From Phytophthora quininea (lineage: Eukaryota; Oomycota; Peronosporomycetes; Peronosporales; Peronosporaceae): a stretch of DNA of 64,000 bases. The notes beneath the pieces were generated by a model. It was not told the origin of the DNA, made no database searches, and saw only the letters and a list, made by a program, of their open reading frames with translations. Below, one piece after another: positions 11,076 through 21,506 of this stretch (positions are counted from its first letter, which is position 1; every line of letters starts with the position of its first letter). Where the stretch lies: positions 1-64,000 of the forward strand of contig JAAVTG010000392.1 of NCBI GenBank assembly GCA_011947345.1, given 5' to 3'. Both the position numbers and the translations under genes were made by a program.

Positions 11076-14023
11076 TTACACGGTTTTCGTGTGCAGTGGT
11101 CGACTAGGACCATGCCCTTGCACCACAAGTGCGTAGTCTGGATGCTCAATCTGTGACGCGACCGCCTCGAGCGACTATGAAGCAAAATAACACAGCTAAG
11201 AGAGGTACCATTGCACAACTAGCACCACAATAACATTGCAACACACCTTTAGAAGCCGGTCTAAGAGATCTTGCTGGTGCATATTGTACGTGCGTTCCTG
11301 CCGGATGAGATGCCGATACCGCTCAAAACTGTAAACACCCTTGGTTTGTCCGAACATTTCGCCGTCCTCGTAACTATCATTGACATTACTTTGACCCTCT
11401 AGTGAATCTTCAAAGAGCGCTAATGCTTGGTTCCACGTGACAGACAACAGATTCGTTCCTGCTTCATCATCACTTTCACTGTCAGAAAGATTTGGGACAT
11501 CTTCTGCTTGTTCAGCAAGAGTGAAGGCATCGGCATCCCAAATATCTCCAAACAGGCGTTCGGCGCTACCGCTGCCTTCCATCACAATAGGAATTAATGG
11601 CTCGACATGTTTCCTATCCGCCACGCTAACAAACACATCCGATATAAAGAGACTGGCATCGCCATGAGATCCAACAACGCTTTGAAGCCCAACCTGAGAA
11701 CTTTGCCAAGCTGAGAAGTTTGAAGGAGGGCAATGAACTACACGCTGCTGACGTAAAGCGTAGGTTGGTTCGGTCTCTCGTGGTCTTTGTATCGCCACAA
11801 GTGGACGCACGCTCGCTGCCGGTCTCAAGAACGCATCAGCGGGCATCAAGTCCAGTAAGGATGGATTCTCGCTAGTCCCCGGGTCTCCACTACCGTGCAG
11901 TGCTGCTGCAACGTTGAATGAATCACCCGGAATCGGCAGCAACGATATCTCGGCACCGCATTCGCTTGCTGCACCCTCCCGAATCTCTCGGTCTTGCTCC
12001 TGTGGCACGTATGTTGGCAGTGCCGGTAATGGAATCTGCTCGTGGCCCATCAAAAGTGCTTCGTCTCGTGGCTTGAGCTCCAAAAATGTGAACAAATTGA
12101 ACTTCAGGTCCCAATCTGGCGGCAAATCAATGATGTCACGATGCTTTTGCGACGTGTTCTCTTTCACCACCGGAAAGCTGGTTAGGTAGCACTGAGGCAG
12201 CCCCGGAGTATCTCCACCGGAATCACTCTGCATTTCACGGCGTGACCCCAGCATTGCAGCTTCTGAGTCAGTGCCACTTTGAGCGCTACGCTGCCAATCT
12301 AATTCCACTTTTTCACGAACTTGTGCGCGAGTCTGGGCGCCATCGATCCACGCATGAATACGTTCGAGTCGACGTTGAGCGCGAAGACGAATAACGCAAG
12401 TCGATACTGCACGGACAAGACGACGGAGTACGCGCTGCCGTCGAGACCACATATCATTCTTGTACGGCTTGAAATCTGGGGCGTACGCCGGTATGAAATG
12501 GGCCGGAAGTACAGCTGTCTTCAGTTCACCAAGAAGCTGAAGCTGCTCTTCATCATTGTCTTTCTGAGACTGATCAAAAACCACCGGAAGCTTGTACCTG
12601 ATGTTGATGAACGTCATACGAAGTTTATCTCGCTGCTGGCGAGCCAGCGCGAGTGCATTCAGTTGTCGAAGCTCGACAAGATAGTTGAGTTGTTCGCTGG
12701 ACAGTAGTCGCTGACCAATATGCACTTTGTGGCTTTGGAACTCCAGCTCCTTCTCCGCCTGTGTCACATCGCTCAATTCCTGCTGAAAGAATATGTCTTT
12801 CACCTGGTTGCTAACTTGCATTCTCTGGAGGTATCCTTCTTCTTCACGTACGAGAGAGCGAAAGTTGAGCATGATGGCGTCTTTATCATCTCCATTGTCA
12901 TCATTTCCTGTGCTGAGCTGTGCCTGCTCCTCTCGCTGTTGCTGACGTAATGCCCGGTTTGCCGAAATTGCCTTTTAAGATCCTTGGGCTTGAGTTTTCC
13001 GGGCTCTTGATTCAATACAAAACTCACAGCCGCTACAGAATTCAGATCGTGGGAATCTCAATGCCACGCACTTTTTCAAGTTCAAGTTCATCTTCTTCCT
13101 CGTCATGATCCTCAGACTGGGATACTACTCGCGGTGTACGTCTATTGTGGACAGATTTTGTGCCAGCACGAGGTGTGGATGTTTTCCTGCTTGCTTTTGC
13201 GACTGATGCAGTGTTTCAGATTGTGGGGACGCACGAAAACGTAACTTTTCCTCGACTTCCACAGTCGACGTTTCACCAGCAGCCGTACTAGCGGACGAGC
13301 CCGCGAGCACGCAGACTTGTGGGATGAAACCAAGTTGTGAGACGTGCAATTCCAATTCGGCACTTGCCGTGGCGTAGATGGTCGGCCGGAACTCGAGCTC
13401 AATGCGCGCTTCGCCCCGAGGTGGGATGCTCCCAGTGAGTGGGAATATCGTGAACGACGGGTGCGGCTTTGTGACTCGCAGCTCGTACTCGAACGCCACT
13501 GGCACCGAACATGTGATGGATACTTGCCGCTGAGCGCAGGAACCGCGCGGAACAACGCCAAAATCCATCCGCGATGGGAAGGACACTTCGTTCACGACGG
13601 GATATGCGTGCAGCGGGATGAGTGTGGAACCACCACGGGCCACATCGGCGCTAGATCCATAGGCCACCTCCTCGCAGCTCACCTGTATGCAGTCGTAGTA
13701 GTACTGGAAGCCCGCAGGAGCCGTAAACGACACGAGGATTTCCTCGCTCAGTCCCGCCGACACGAACGACGGGCGATTGCTGCTGGCGAACGCAGCTCGG
13801 AACCCCTTTTTCCCGGTTGAAACGCGTAGCGTAGGCGGACTGCCTTGGCGCTGTTGTTGTGTACGCGGACGCGCTGTTGCATGGCGCGGTCGAGCTGGAA
13901 GCCGCCAAAGTGGACGCTCGCGGGCTGCGCGTAGAGGATCTGGTCCGTGGTGGTGGTCATCGGTCTGCGCAGCCGCGGAGACCCCGCGCGCTGCTCGGCG
14001 GTGGCGGTACGGCCAGGCTGCAT
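11076..14023 (-). CDS. CFAP221: CFAP221/PCDP1-like flagellar central-apparatus protein
   Basis: CFAP221 (PCDP1) is a calmodulin-associated component of the C1 central-pair projection that regulates flagellar beating, here presumably in zoospores. The N-terminal region has an ASH/MSP-like Ig fold (DQILYAQPASVHFGGFQL, then FPSRMDFGVVPRGSCAQRQVSITCSVPVAFEYEL, and FTIFPLTGSIPPRGEARIELEF). Next come the family's FVLNQEPGKLKPKDLK motif and a coiled, IQ-like region (EEEGYLQRMQVSNQVKDIFFQQEL). A 72-nt intron with GTGTGT..CATAG (11175-11246) leads to a last exon ending LHTKTV before TAA at 11076-11078. Frame breaks occur near 13808 (five-T run), between about 13125 and 12950 (possibly another intron plus an indel), and near 12970. 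Alternative ATGs are 14023 and 13960. It is divergent from the C2-DUSP gene. Confidence 0.8.
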
Positions 14024-14448
14024 CAAGGCGACTATTCGCACGACCGTTCAGGATCCGCTCAAAAAATAGGTGCAATATCAGTTTGGAAAAAGGGATACCG
14101 GGACGGAAATCGTACCGCTCAATCCTGCTCACGACGGGTACATGAAGAACCCCCAACGCTCCGCGGCGAACCTGCACGAGAGCCCCACATTACGAGGTCC
14201 TTATCATCGCCTGTGCTGGCACGTCGTTATCCGCGCGGCAAGCTGTTCGGCAAGGCGACGACAACTGGAACGACTATGTGAACCCACAGCGCATACAAAC
14301 AGCAAGTGGCTTGTGGGTTCGGGCGCTGCGATTGGCCAATTTTGGCCGAATAGAGACGGTCGCTCGAGCGGACAGAGGCACTTCCGACGCATTCTCGTTC
14401 CTCGCCAGCCAAGGGCGGACCTTGCTCCGCTGCCACTACGTACCTGTC

Positions 14449-15700
14449 ATGATGTCCGCGACGGCGTCCGACCGCTTCGGCGCTGTGGAGCTGTCTCCGC
14501 GCCACGACGAGCCGTTGCTGGTGCCCGGGTCCTCGGCGCTAGAGGCCATGACGGCGCCCTGCGTCGTGTCCGTGCGCGTGGTAGCGGCTATGGCGCTGCG
14601 CGCCATGCACAAGGGCATCACCAGCAACCCCATGGTCGAGGTCTCGCTCGTGCACGACGACGGCTCCACTCCGCTGCAGCGCAGCGCCGGTTGGGTCCTC
14701 GGCAACGACCTTAAGGGCCGTCCGCGCGCAGCCACCGACACAGCAGCACGTCGCTGCCCGGGGGCAGTGCGCATCCTCACGCCATGGCAACGAAACCTCT
14801 GCGCTCGAAGGTGGTCAAGAGCTCGCTGAACCCCATCTGGAACTTTGACGTGGACTTTGGAGATGTCGACACGGATAGCGTCGTGGGCGTGCTGTTTGTG
14901 GTGCGGCACGTGGGGAAATTTGGCATCGTCAAGAAGGACATTGGGCAACTCTTGCTGTCGCTCAGAGAGATCATGGACCTTAAGATGGTGCGTACAGGTA
15001 GTGTGATATAGGGACGGTAGAACAGTCTGGACTGATCAGATGCGTTTGTGTGTTTTCGTAGCAACCACCGCATGAGCAGACGTTCCATCTACAGCCGACG
15101 GATGATATGGTGCGGCGCGATGCACTAGAAGGCCCGAGCAACCGCAAGTCCGGCAAACTCACCGTGCGCTTCAACGGGTACGGCGTACCCTCCAGCTACA
15201 CCGTCATGACCGACGGTCGCGTCTCCAACATGGTCAACACGTTGGTCGCTCATGAAGACGAATTCGGACGCAGCTCCAAGTCCCTGGTGGTGCATGACAT
15301 CCGCACCGAGGTGCGGACGCTACAGACTTTCAATCAGACGCGGCCAAACCCAGGCGAGACGTGGTTCGCCGTGCACGCAGACTGGATCCGCAAGTGGCTA
15401 TTATTCGTGTCCAAGCACAAGGGCAACGAAGTCCACAATCCAGGCTCAGTGGACAACATGCCGCTGATCTCGGACAACTTGATGAATGGCACGTTCCAAA
15501 TCAAGGCCGACTTGACTATCAAGAAGGACTTCAGGATGATCAACGAAAAGAGCTGGGACTACTACCAGAAGATTTATGGCGGGGGCCCCGCGATCGAAGT
15601 GCAGATCCCCGTCGACTGCGCCAACCCCGCACAGTGGATAGCGGCGCTCCGGTTGGACGAAGCCGGACGTGTAAACTCCAACTATGTCAACTCAGATTGA
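14449..15700 (+). CDS. C2-domain and DUSP-domain protein
   Basis: The N-terminal half is a C2 domain (CVVSVRVVAAMALRAM, SNPMVEVSLV, then SKVVKSSLNPIWNFDVDF), suggesting phospholipid or membrane targeting. The C-terminal half is a DUSP fold, as found in ubiquitin-specific proteases (ETWFAVHADWIRKWLLFV, PGSVDNMPLI, WDYYQKIYGGGPAIEVQIP). No protease catalytic domain follows before the stop at 15698-15700. One clean intron with GTGCGT..TTCGTAG (14988-15061, 74 nt) joins KM to QPPHEQ in phase 0. The frame breaks once near 14715, and one extra G in the AAGGGCC run restores it. Two adjacent ATGs at 14449 and 14452 are the likely start. The gene ends 151 bases from the end of the convergent TnpB-like Fanzor, so it may be a USP truncated by that insertion. 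Confidence 0.7.
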
Positions 15701-15765
15701 GGTTCGTCGCCTTGGGAGTTACCTCGTTTTGCCAACTTTACTACAAGTTGACAGGTTGGGCACTC

Positions 15766-15784
15766 GTGGGCCTGTAGCGCCCAC
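15766..15784 (-). other. Hairpin just downstream of the TnpB-like Fanzor (omega-RNA-like region)
   Basis: A perfect 6-bp stem GTGGGC/GCCCAC encloses a 7-base loop. A second small hairpin (CGAA..TTCG) lies at 15820-15830. Both sit in the 90 bases downstream of the Fanzor stop on the same strand, where TnpB/Fanzor guide-RNA scaffolds normally lie. Assignment as an omega-RNA remnant is inference. Confidence 0.3.
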
Positions 15785-15851
15785 CAGAAGTAAAACCGCT
15801 GATGGACAGGACTCCGCGACGAAGGCTTCGCCGGTAGTGCATGAGAGCGCT

Positions 15852-17596
15852 CTACAAGAGCAACCCCATGTTCTTGTGGAAGATGTTGCGCGCTGCATTC
15901 ACGTCTCGGTCGTACACTGCCAGACAGCTCCTGCATCGAAAGACTTCGCTGCCGCCGAGGTTGTTTTTATCGTTCCGCAGCCTGAGCAGGTCTTCGACGT
16001 GTACTCCTCCTCGCACTCGACCAGTCGACCGCCCGCGCGCTCCAACTTGTTCTTCAGGAGCATCTTGAAGCGGTAGTGAGCCTGCGCCAGCATAGCCCTC
16101 GCCGTAGGGCTTCGAATCTTCCTCTTCTGGACGGTGACGGAGGTTTCCGGGGTAGCGTCTGCTGCTGCCTCCAAGAAATACCGTCGCACCATCTCCGACG
16201 TGTGGAAGGATGGGAGAAGGACTTGCTTGTAGTTCATCGCCAACCAGCTCGAGAGCTTTTGGTGCATGTCGTTCACGGCTCGCGTCGCCTATCGAGACGT
16301 GAAGCGTATCCGTCTACGCAGCCGGTAGCGAAACCGATGCTCGCTTGACTTGCTTGTCTTTGTTCGGTCGTGTGGTGTTGAGCGTCTCGCCTTGCACGCG
16401 TTGTTCATCTGGGCGAGCATGGACTTCATCTCGTCCACGGCCTCGAACTTCTTCTTCAACACGGAGCGCGCGTCCTTCACGCTGAACGTTCGTCCGTCGG
16501 GGTCGTACACGGTTGCGAACTTGCGCACGCCGGGATCAATCGCGCACACTCGCTCGCTCTTGGACGGGTTGAACGCTCGCAGGCGAGGCACGATGAGGTA
16601 GTACTCTCCTTCGCGCAGGTGTTGTAGACGGACAGATCTCTCTAACGCTGGAAGACGTTCGTGCAGAGCAATACCCTCGCCCGACTTCATCCCGAAGAAC
16701 TTGGTATGAAACAGGAGAGAGTCTTGGCCGTCCTTCTCTACAGCCTTCACCGAGCGTTTCCTGATCTCAATAGTGTTAGACGGCGAGAAGTTGCTCTTGA
16801 ACTTCATGTCCGGGTAGGTGGTTTTCTCGTCCCGTCTCTTCTTGGCGAAGAACAGCGCCAGCGACGACTTCATCGCCTTCTTGAAATCACGGAACGCCGA
16901 GTCTCGGACCTCGTCGTGAACCTGCTTGTGCCGGGCTCTCGCACGTTTGTTGTTGCGGAAGTACTTGGACATGCTCTTCAGGATCGCGATCGGCCGGTAC
17001 TTCTTCAAGAGTTCGGTCTGCGTCAGCTTGTCATCGGACGCGATTCCGAGTCGGTCTTAGCGGGAGCGGGCCACCAGCTTGTTGTATATCGCGCGGTTGG
17101 CAGCGAACATCTGATCCAGCTTAGCGCGCTGGTCCGAAGTCGGGAACAACCGAAGCTTGATCGCACTGTTGACGGTCTCTTCTTCGTCGTCCGAGTCGTC
17201 CGACCCCTCGTCGTTCTCGGAAGAGGTCTCCTCAGGCCTAAGGGTGGGAGCGCGCACAGCGACCGCTCTCCAATTGGAAGCCTGTGCCTGGTCCGCAAAG
17301 TAATTCACGTCAATCCAAGACGTGAGGAGCGGCTCGATCACTCTCATGTGCGCTGGAACACGCTCACGGATGAACCGAGACGGGCGTTTGGGGAACACGC
17401 CCCGCTTACGGCGCTTGCGCTTCTTCCGTTTCTTCGGCAACACTCTGCGCGCTCTGCGTTCCCGCCGTCTTCTGGGCTTCCTCACGACCTCCGGCCTTCC
17501 CGGCATCCACAGAGCGTCCGCGACGGTTTGTCGGAACCACTCGCTCGAGTGTACGAGATCCACACGGGCTCGTTTGCGAGGTCTGGCGGACTGCAT
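15852..17596 (-). pseudogene. Fanzor (TnpB-like RNA-guided nuclease), decayed copy
   Basis: This is a eukaryotic TnpB homologue. The N-terminus carries a strongly basic, NLS-like tract (KKRKKRKRRKRG) and an acidic linker. The TnpB wedge motif follows (IKLRLFPTSDQRAKLDQMFAANRAIYNKLV). RuvC-I is VCAIDPGVRKFATVYDPDG (catalytic Asp present). RuvC-II is LVECEEEYTSKTCSGCG (Glu present, first zinc pair). The second zinc pair (CRSC) and RuvC-III YDRDVNAARN (Asp present) are readable only after a frame change near 15966, where a five-A run (minus strand) needs six. Two stops interrupt the otherwise continuous frame: TAA at 17057-17059 and TAG at 16289-16291. Those are true nonsense changes, so the copy is inactive even if the frameshift is an error. 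The start ATG is at 17594-17596. It is more TnpB-like than the second Fanzor at 23.5 kb. Confidence 0.85.
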
Positions 17597-17905
17597 AGCT
17601 CTGGTTAGTGGGTTTTCAGACGGATGGAAGGTTTGAGTGGCAAAGGCTGGCTGTATTGGCGTTCTGCTCTGCTCTGGACAATGCAGAACGCGGAATGACC
17701 GCTGCTGGACTGGGTGGTGAGCGCTTGGGATCCTTTCTTGATGATTTTGCTGTTGTCGCACTCCACCGTCGTGTAGGAGAAGTCGCTCGGTCTCCAACCA
17801 GCAACTATTGGTTCTCTTATTATTGAACTTCACAGCGCAAAATGGTATACACACAACAAATACTACGTAGATTGTAACGATCTCTTGGAGCTGCTAGCTC
17901 CAGTA
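17597..17905. other. Intergenic region between Fanzor pseudogene and BSD gene
   Basis: Nothing coding is supported. It is the 5' flank of the Fanzor copy and the 3' flank of the BSD gene; I could not find convincing terminal repeats for the Fanzor element here. Confidence 0.4.
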
Positions 17906-19136
17906 CTACACGAGAACGGGGGTGTATTCCGAGTCGACCTCGGTCAGGTTGGACGGCTTGTCGGCTGCTGCTGGTGCTTCACCAGAGGGAATATCTGACG
18001 TGCACTCGGCAGATGCATTCTCCACCTTGTTCGTCTCGCTGCCTTTTGTTTTGCTAGCCTCGTCATCTTGAGCCGGGACTGGGCTTTCCACGTCGTTGGT
18101 CTCGCTCGATGGTGCCAACTGCTTGTGCATTTCCACGGCACGCGACGGACGGCGCTTGACGAGTTCCTTTTCGATTTCGCCATCCATATCAAGCTCCAGA
18201 TCGCCGAGGTCAACTTCGCTAGAAGCCGCCTCAGGGCTGTCACCGACGGTTGAGCGTCCACCCAGCAATCCACGACGCTGCTTGCTCAACTTGGTCGACG
18301 ATGGTCGTTTCTTCTTACGAAAGAGCCCGCGTCGGAGTCGAGCCAGGGGACCGGTAAGCATTGGTGCTTGCTCCACCTCTGGCAAATACGACGGAAGACC
18401 TTCCGCTACACGGACAGCGTTGCAGCTCAGGAAAAATTGCGCCAGAACACCTCCTCAGTGACTACAGCCGTGGGTACTGCTTCCACCAGCGTTTCCCTCT
18501 TCTCGCGTAGGTTCGGGTTGCTAAGCAGAAGCTCGCGGGCCACGTCCTTTAGCTCTGCATATTCAAAAGGAACTCTTCCTCGCCGTCCGCAGGCTCGACG
18601 AAAGTCCGGCGGTACACGGCGAGCTCCAGAATCTTCTCCTTCACGCCGACGTTTGCTCTGATTTTGCCATCTTCCCCTCGCACTTCCCACGGCAGCAACA
18701 GTGGCGGCTCCTGCTCGTCTCCCTGCTTCTTTTGCACCGAACTCGACTCTGACGTCTCCCCCTCCGGCTCCGATAGGTCCTCGACCTGCGAGAGCGGCGA
18801 GTCGTCGTCCTCGGCGGTGGTGGTGGGCGTCGTCTTGGGCTCGCGCTTGCGGCCGCGACTGGTGCTACGCGTCAGAATAGTAGCGATGCCATGCGCCTTG
18901 TGGGCGACTGTCCCCACCATCATTTGCAGATCTACACGCAGCGCAACATACAGAGCAAGACACACAGAGAGTCAGAACCCGTGGCGGGAGGATGTGGAGA
19001 CGCGGGACAGAGCGCACTCACTGGCGGCGCTGTGGCGCATGCCAATCTCGCTGGCCCGCATGGCCGACATGCCGATCTCGCTCATACGCGTGGCCATCGT
19101 GGAGGCTGGAGACGAAGTTTGCGACTGAGCCACCAT
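17906..19136 (-). CDS. BSD-domain protein, two frame breaks
   Basis: The first exon (19022-19136) encodes MVAQSQTSSPAS and repeats of MSEIGMSAMRASEIGM. A 90-nt intron with GTGAGT..GTGTAG (18932-19021) splits an AAT codon. After an acidic and Ser-rich linker comes a BSD domain (FEYAELKDVARELLLSNPNLREKR to EEVFWRNFF), with the hallmark FW near its end. The C-terminal tail is charged (LRRGLFRKKKRPSSTKLSKQRR) and ends DSEYTPVLV. The frame breaks just before the domain near 18565 and inside it near 18433; the latter is a five-T run where FWRNFFLS needs six. BSD domains occur in TFIIH p62, synapse-associated and BSDC1-like proteins; the role here is unknown. It is divergent from the membrane-protein gene at 19375, sharing a 238-base promoter region. 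Confidence 0.7.
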
Positions 19137-19374
19137 GACCACGACCACCAGCGCCGAGCAGCAGCAGCGACGACGACGTTACGCAGCACCAGCTGGAGAT
19201 GAGCAAGGCGCTTTTACAAAGTCGGACTTAGCGCGATGCAAAACGGTATGCAAGTTGAAGTGTCTGGTAAAACGCTTGGGTTCAGTGGGTGCATTTTAGA
19301 GGGCAGACCACTGCGGGCGGCGGATTTCCCTTCTCGCTCCGTACGAAGAGGTCGTTTAACAGACCGTGGTGACC

Positions 19375-20539
19375 ATGCCCCGTGCCCTGCAGCTCGTGGG
19401 CGCTTTCGCTGCGATCGGGACGCAGATGCTGCTGCAGCACTCGACGGTGCTCGCGCTCGGAACCAGTATGTTCTTGGCAAACACGACCTCATGCTTTTCT
19501 CCATCTCGCTGACCTCTTCCTCTCCGTGACAGATTACGACCACGACGGCAAGACCACGTACTGCTGGCACATCGATGAGCCGGCCTCTTTATCCAAACTC
19601 TCGGAGGCAGACCGGACGGAGGAGTTCTCTGGCCCCGAGGGCTGCCCCATTACGATGACGCTTGCGCTGGCGAACACGTCGGTTGAGGTGAATACACCGA
19701 TGAACGTGACGTGGACGGTCTCCGCGGATTTTGCCACCCCGGACCTGGTGAACATGACCAAGTTGGCGTACGGACAAGACTCGAGCGGCCGCACAGCGCA
19801 GATCGTGCACTCCAACGTGCACTCGTGCGTGTACCAAACGGGCTGCGACCCGTTCTACGACGGCGAGCAGCTCGAGGACAAGACCTCCAACCAGATCGCC
19901 AACCTGACCGACAACGCCGCCGATTTCGAAGACGCTGTCCAATTCCGAACCGCGGGGGCGTACTCGGTTCTTGCCCACATCATCATGCCCGACACCAACT
20001 CCTCCCGTCAGTTTGCATACGCAGTGTACATGGAGCTCACCGTGACGGAGGCCAGCGAGAGTGACACGACGGAGGCACCCTCAGCCACCACAACCGACAG
20101 CAGCGGAGGTATTTCGACAGGCGCGGTGATTGGGATTATCGTTGGTGGCGTTGTCGTTGTCGCGGCGCTGTTGGTGGTCGCTGTTGTGGTGTGGCGTCGG
20201 CAGGGTGATCGCCAGAATGACATGAGCAACTACAGCTATCCGCCCCCACCGCCGTACGAAGCAGCGTCAGAGCTCTACTCGGTCAACGCGAAGGATACTA
20301 ATAACGTGGCAGGCTCAGATGCCGGTACCGCGAGGGTTACCGGATCATGGAGCATTCCTGCGAACCGAAGTCTGGATGGAACGAACGGATCCAATACATC
20401 GGGTGCGTCTTACGCACGGGACACACGAAGCACGGATGGGGCTTATGTGGCATACAACGCCAGCAACCGCCCGATGGAAGGAAGCTCCGCTACTCGACCG
20501 CGGAGAGTGGTTGACCAAATTCAGTATCATCCGATTTAA
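19375..20539 (+). CDS. Single-pass type I membrane protein, tandem paralog 1
   Basis: The predicted product is 365 aa from two exons; the intron GTATGT..GTGACAG (19466-19532, 67 nt) splits an AAT codon. The N-terminus (MPRALQLVGAFAAIGTQMLL) is a probable signal peptide. The ectodomain has four spaced cysteines (KTTYCWHI, EGCPITM, HSCVYQTGCDP) and many N-glycosylation sequons. A helix AVIGIIVGGVVVVAALLVVAVVVW spans the membrane, followed by a tail with PPPPPYEAA, a PPxY-type motif that could bind WW domains. The family is not recognised by name. The ectodomain pattern is shared with the gene at 21507 (TTYCW, GCP, C-x-YG/QT-x-C, G-Y-LLAH), so the two are tandem duplicates. No frame break is seen. 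Confidence 0.7.
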
Positions 20540-21506
20540 GTGATAAGTTTAAAAAAGTTTAGTGGTGTGCCGCCGTGAAGGAGGCCACTTGTTTTGGCCG
20601 AGAGGCCTCAATGTTTGGTTCACAACTTCAGACGCAAGGACGGTTTAATGAAAAACGACAAGCTGAACTACAGCATCGATCGCAGAGGAGGATATCCATA
20701 TGGCGAAAGAAAGGTTGCATCTTAGCGCAATGCAACTTGTTGGCGACCTCTATGGCGGTGCTGACTGATACCGAGGTTGCTGCGCCAGACCCGACGTCGC
20801 GGCGATCGCCATGTCGGGACGTTCACACGCCATGATGAGACAGAGGCAGCTCTGAATCACCACGATGGGCTCGCCCTGAGCCTCGGGGCCTATCCGGCAG
20901 TGCTCAAGAAAGTGTAATCTGCGGTGGTGTCGAGCGGCGATCCGTTTGCTGCAGCGCACACCGATCCCTGTTTTCTCGACGGCAGCTCGACGTTCACCCA
21001 AATTTGTCTGCAAGATGGTATTCTTATGCTTTACCGGCAGGATGCAGTCTGGGCAGCCTCGAGCGAGTCGCTCTGCAGTACGTGCTGTGGTGGTCGCCAC
21101 CACCGACCCGCGTGCGATCCGCAACGCGCACGATTGCCCCGCCGAAAAGTTGCCTTGCATCCAACCGCATGGCGGTCGGCCAATCGTTTGTTCGAACGCA
21201 GCTGAGCGCGTCCAGCATTGGTGGAGATTGTTCTGACGACCCCGAACCCTAAAGCCGGATCGTGTTGGTGCGAGCATTACGAAGCGCGGGTAGAGGAGAT
21301 CGGTGCAGGACAAAGCGCAGGCCGCCGGCGGGTGGCACAGATAGCAATTGGTCTCCGAAGCGGAGGAAGCTCGTCGGAACGGTGAAGAATTTCCGCCCCT
21401 CTTCGCTTGGATACAGGAGCGTGATAGACAACAGCGCACGATGGAAACCCGATGCTGCCGATGCAGGCGGATCACTCCCGTCACAAGCAGGAAGAACAGA
21501 TGCGCG
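20540..21506. other. Intergenic region between the tandem membrane-protein genes
   Basis: A 967-base stretch. Long open frames exist on both strands but none has recognisable composition or motifs, and I do not support a gene. It presumably holds the 3' UTR of paralog 1 and promoter of paralog 2. Confidence 0.4.

Noticed and set aside
17057..17059. TAA in the TnpB-like Fanzor considered as readthrough or programmed recoding
   Set aside because: A second in-frame stop and a frameshift are also present, so simple decay is more likely.
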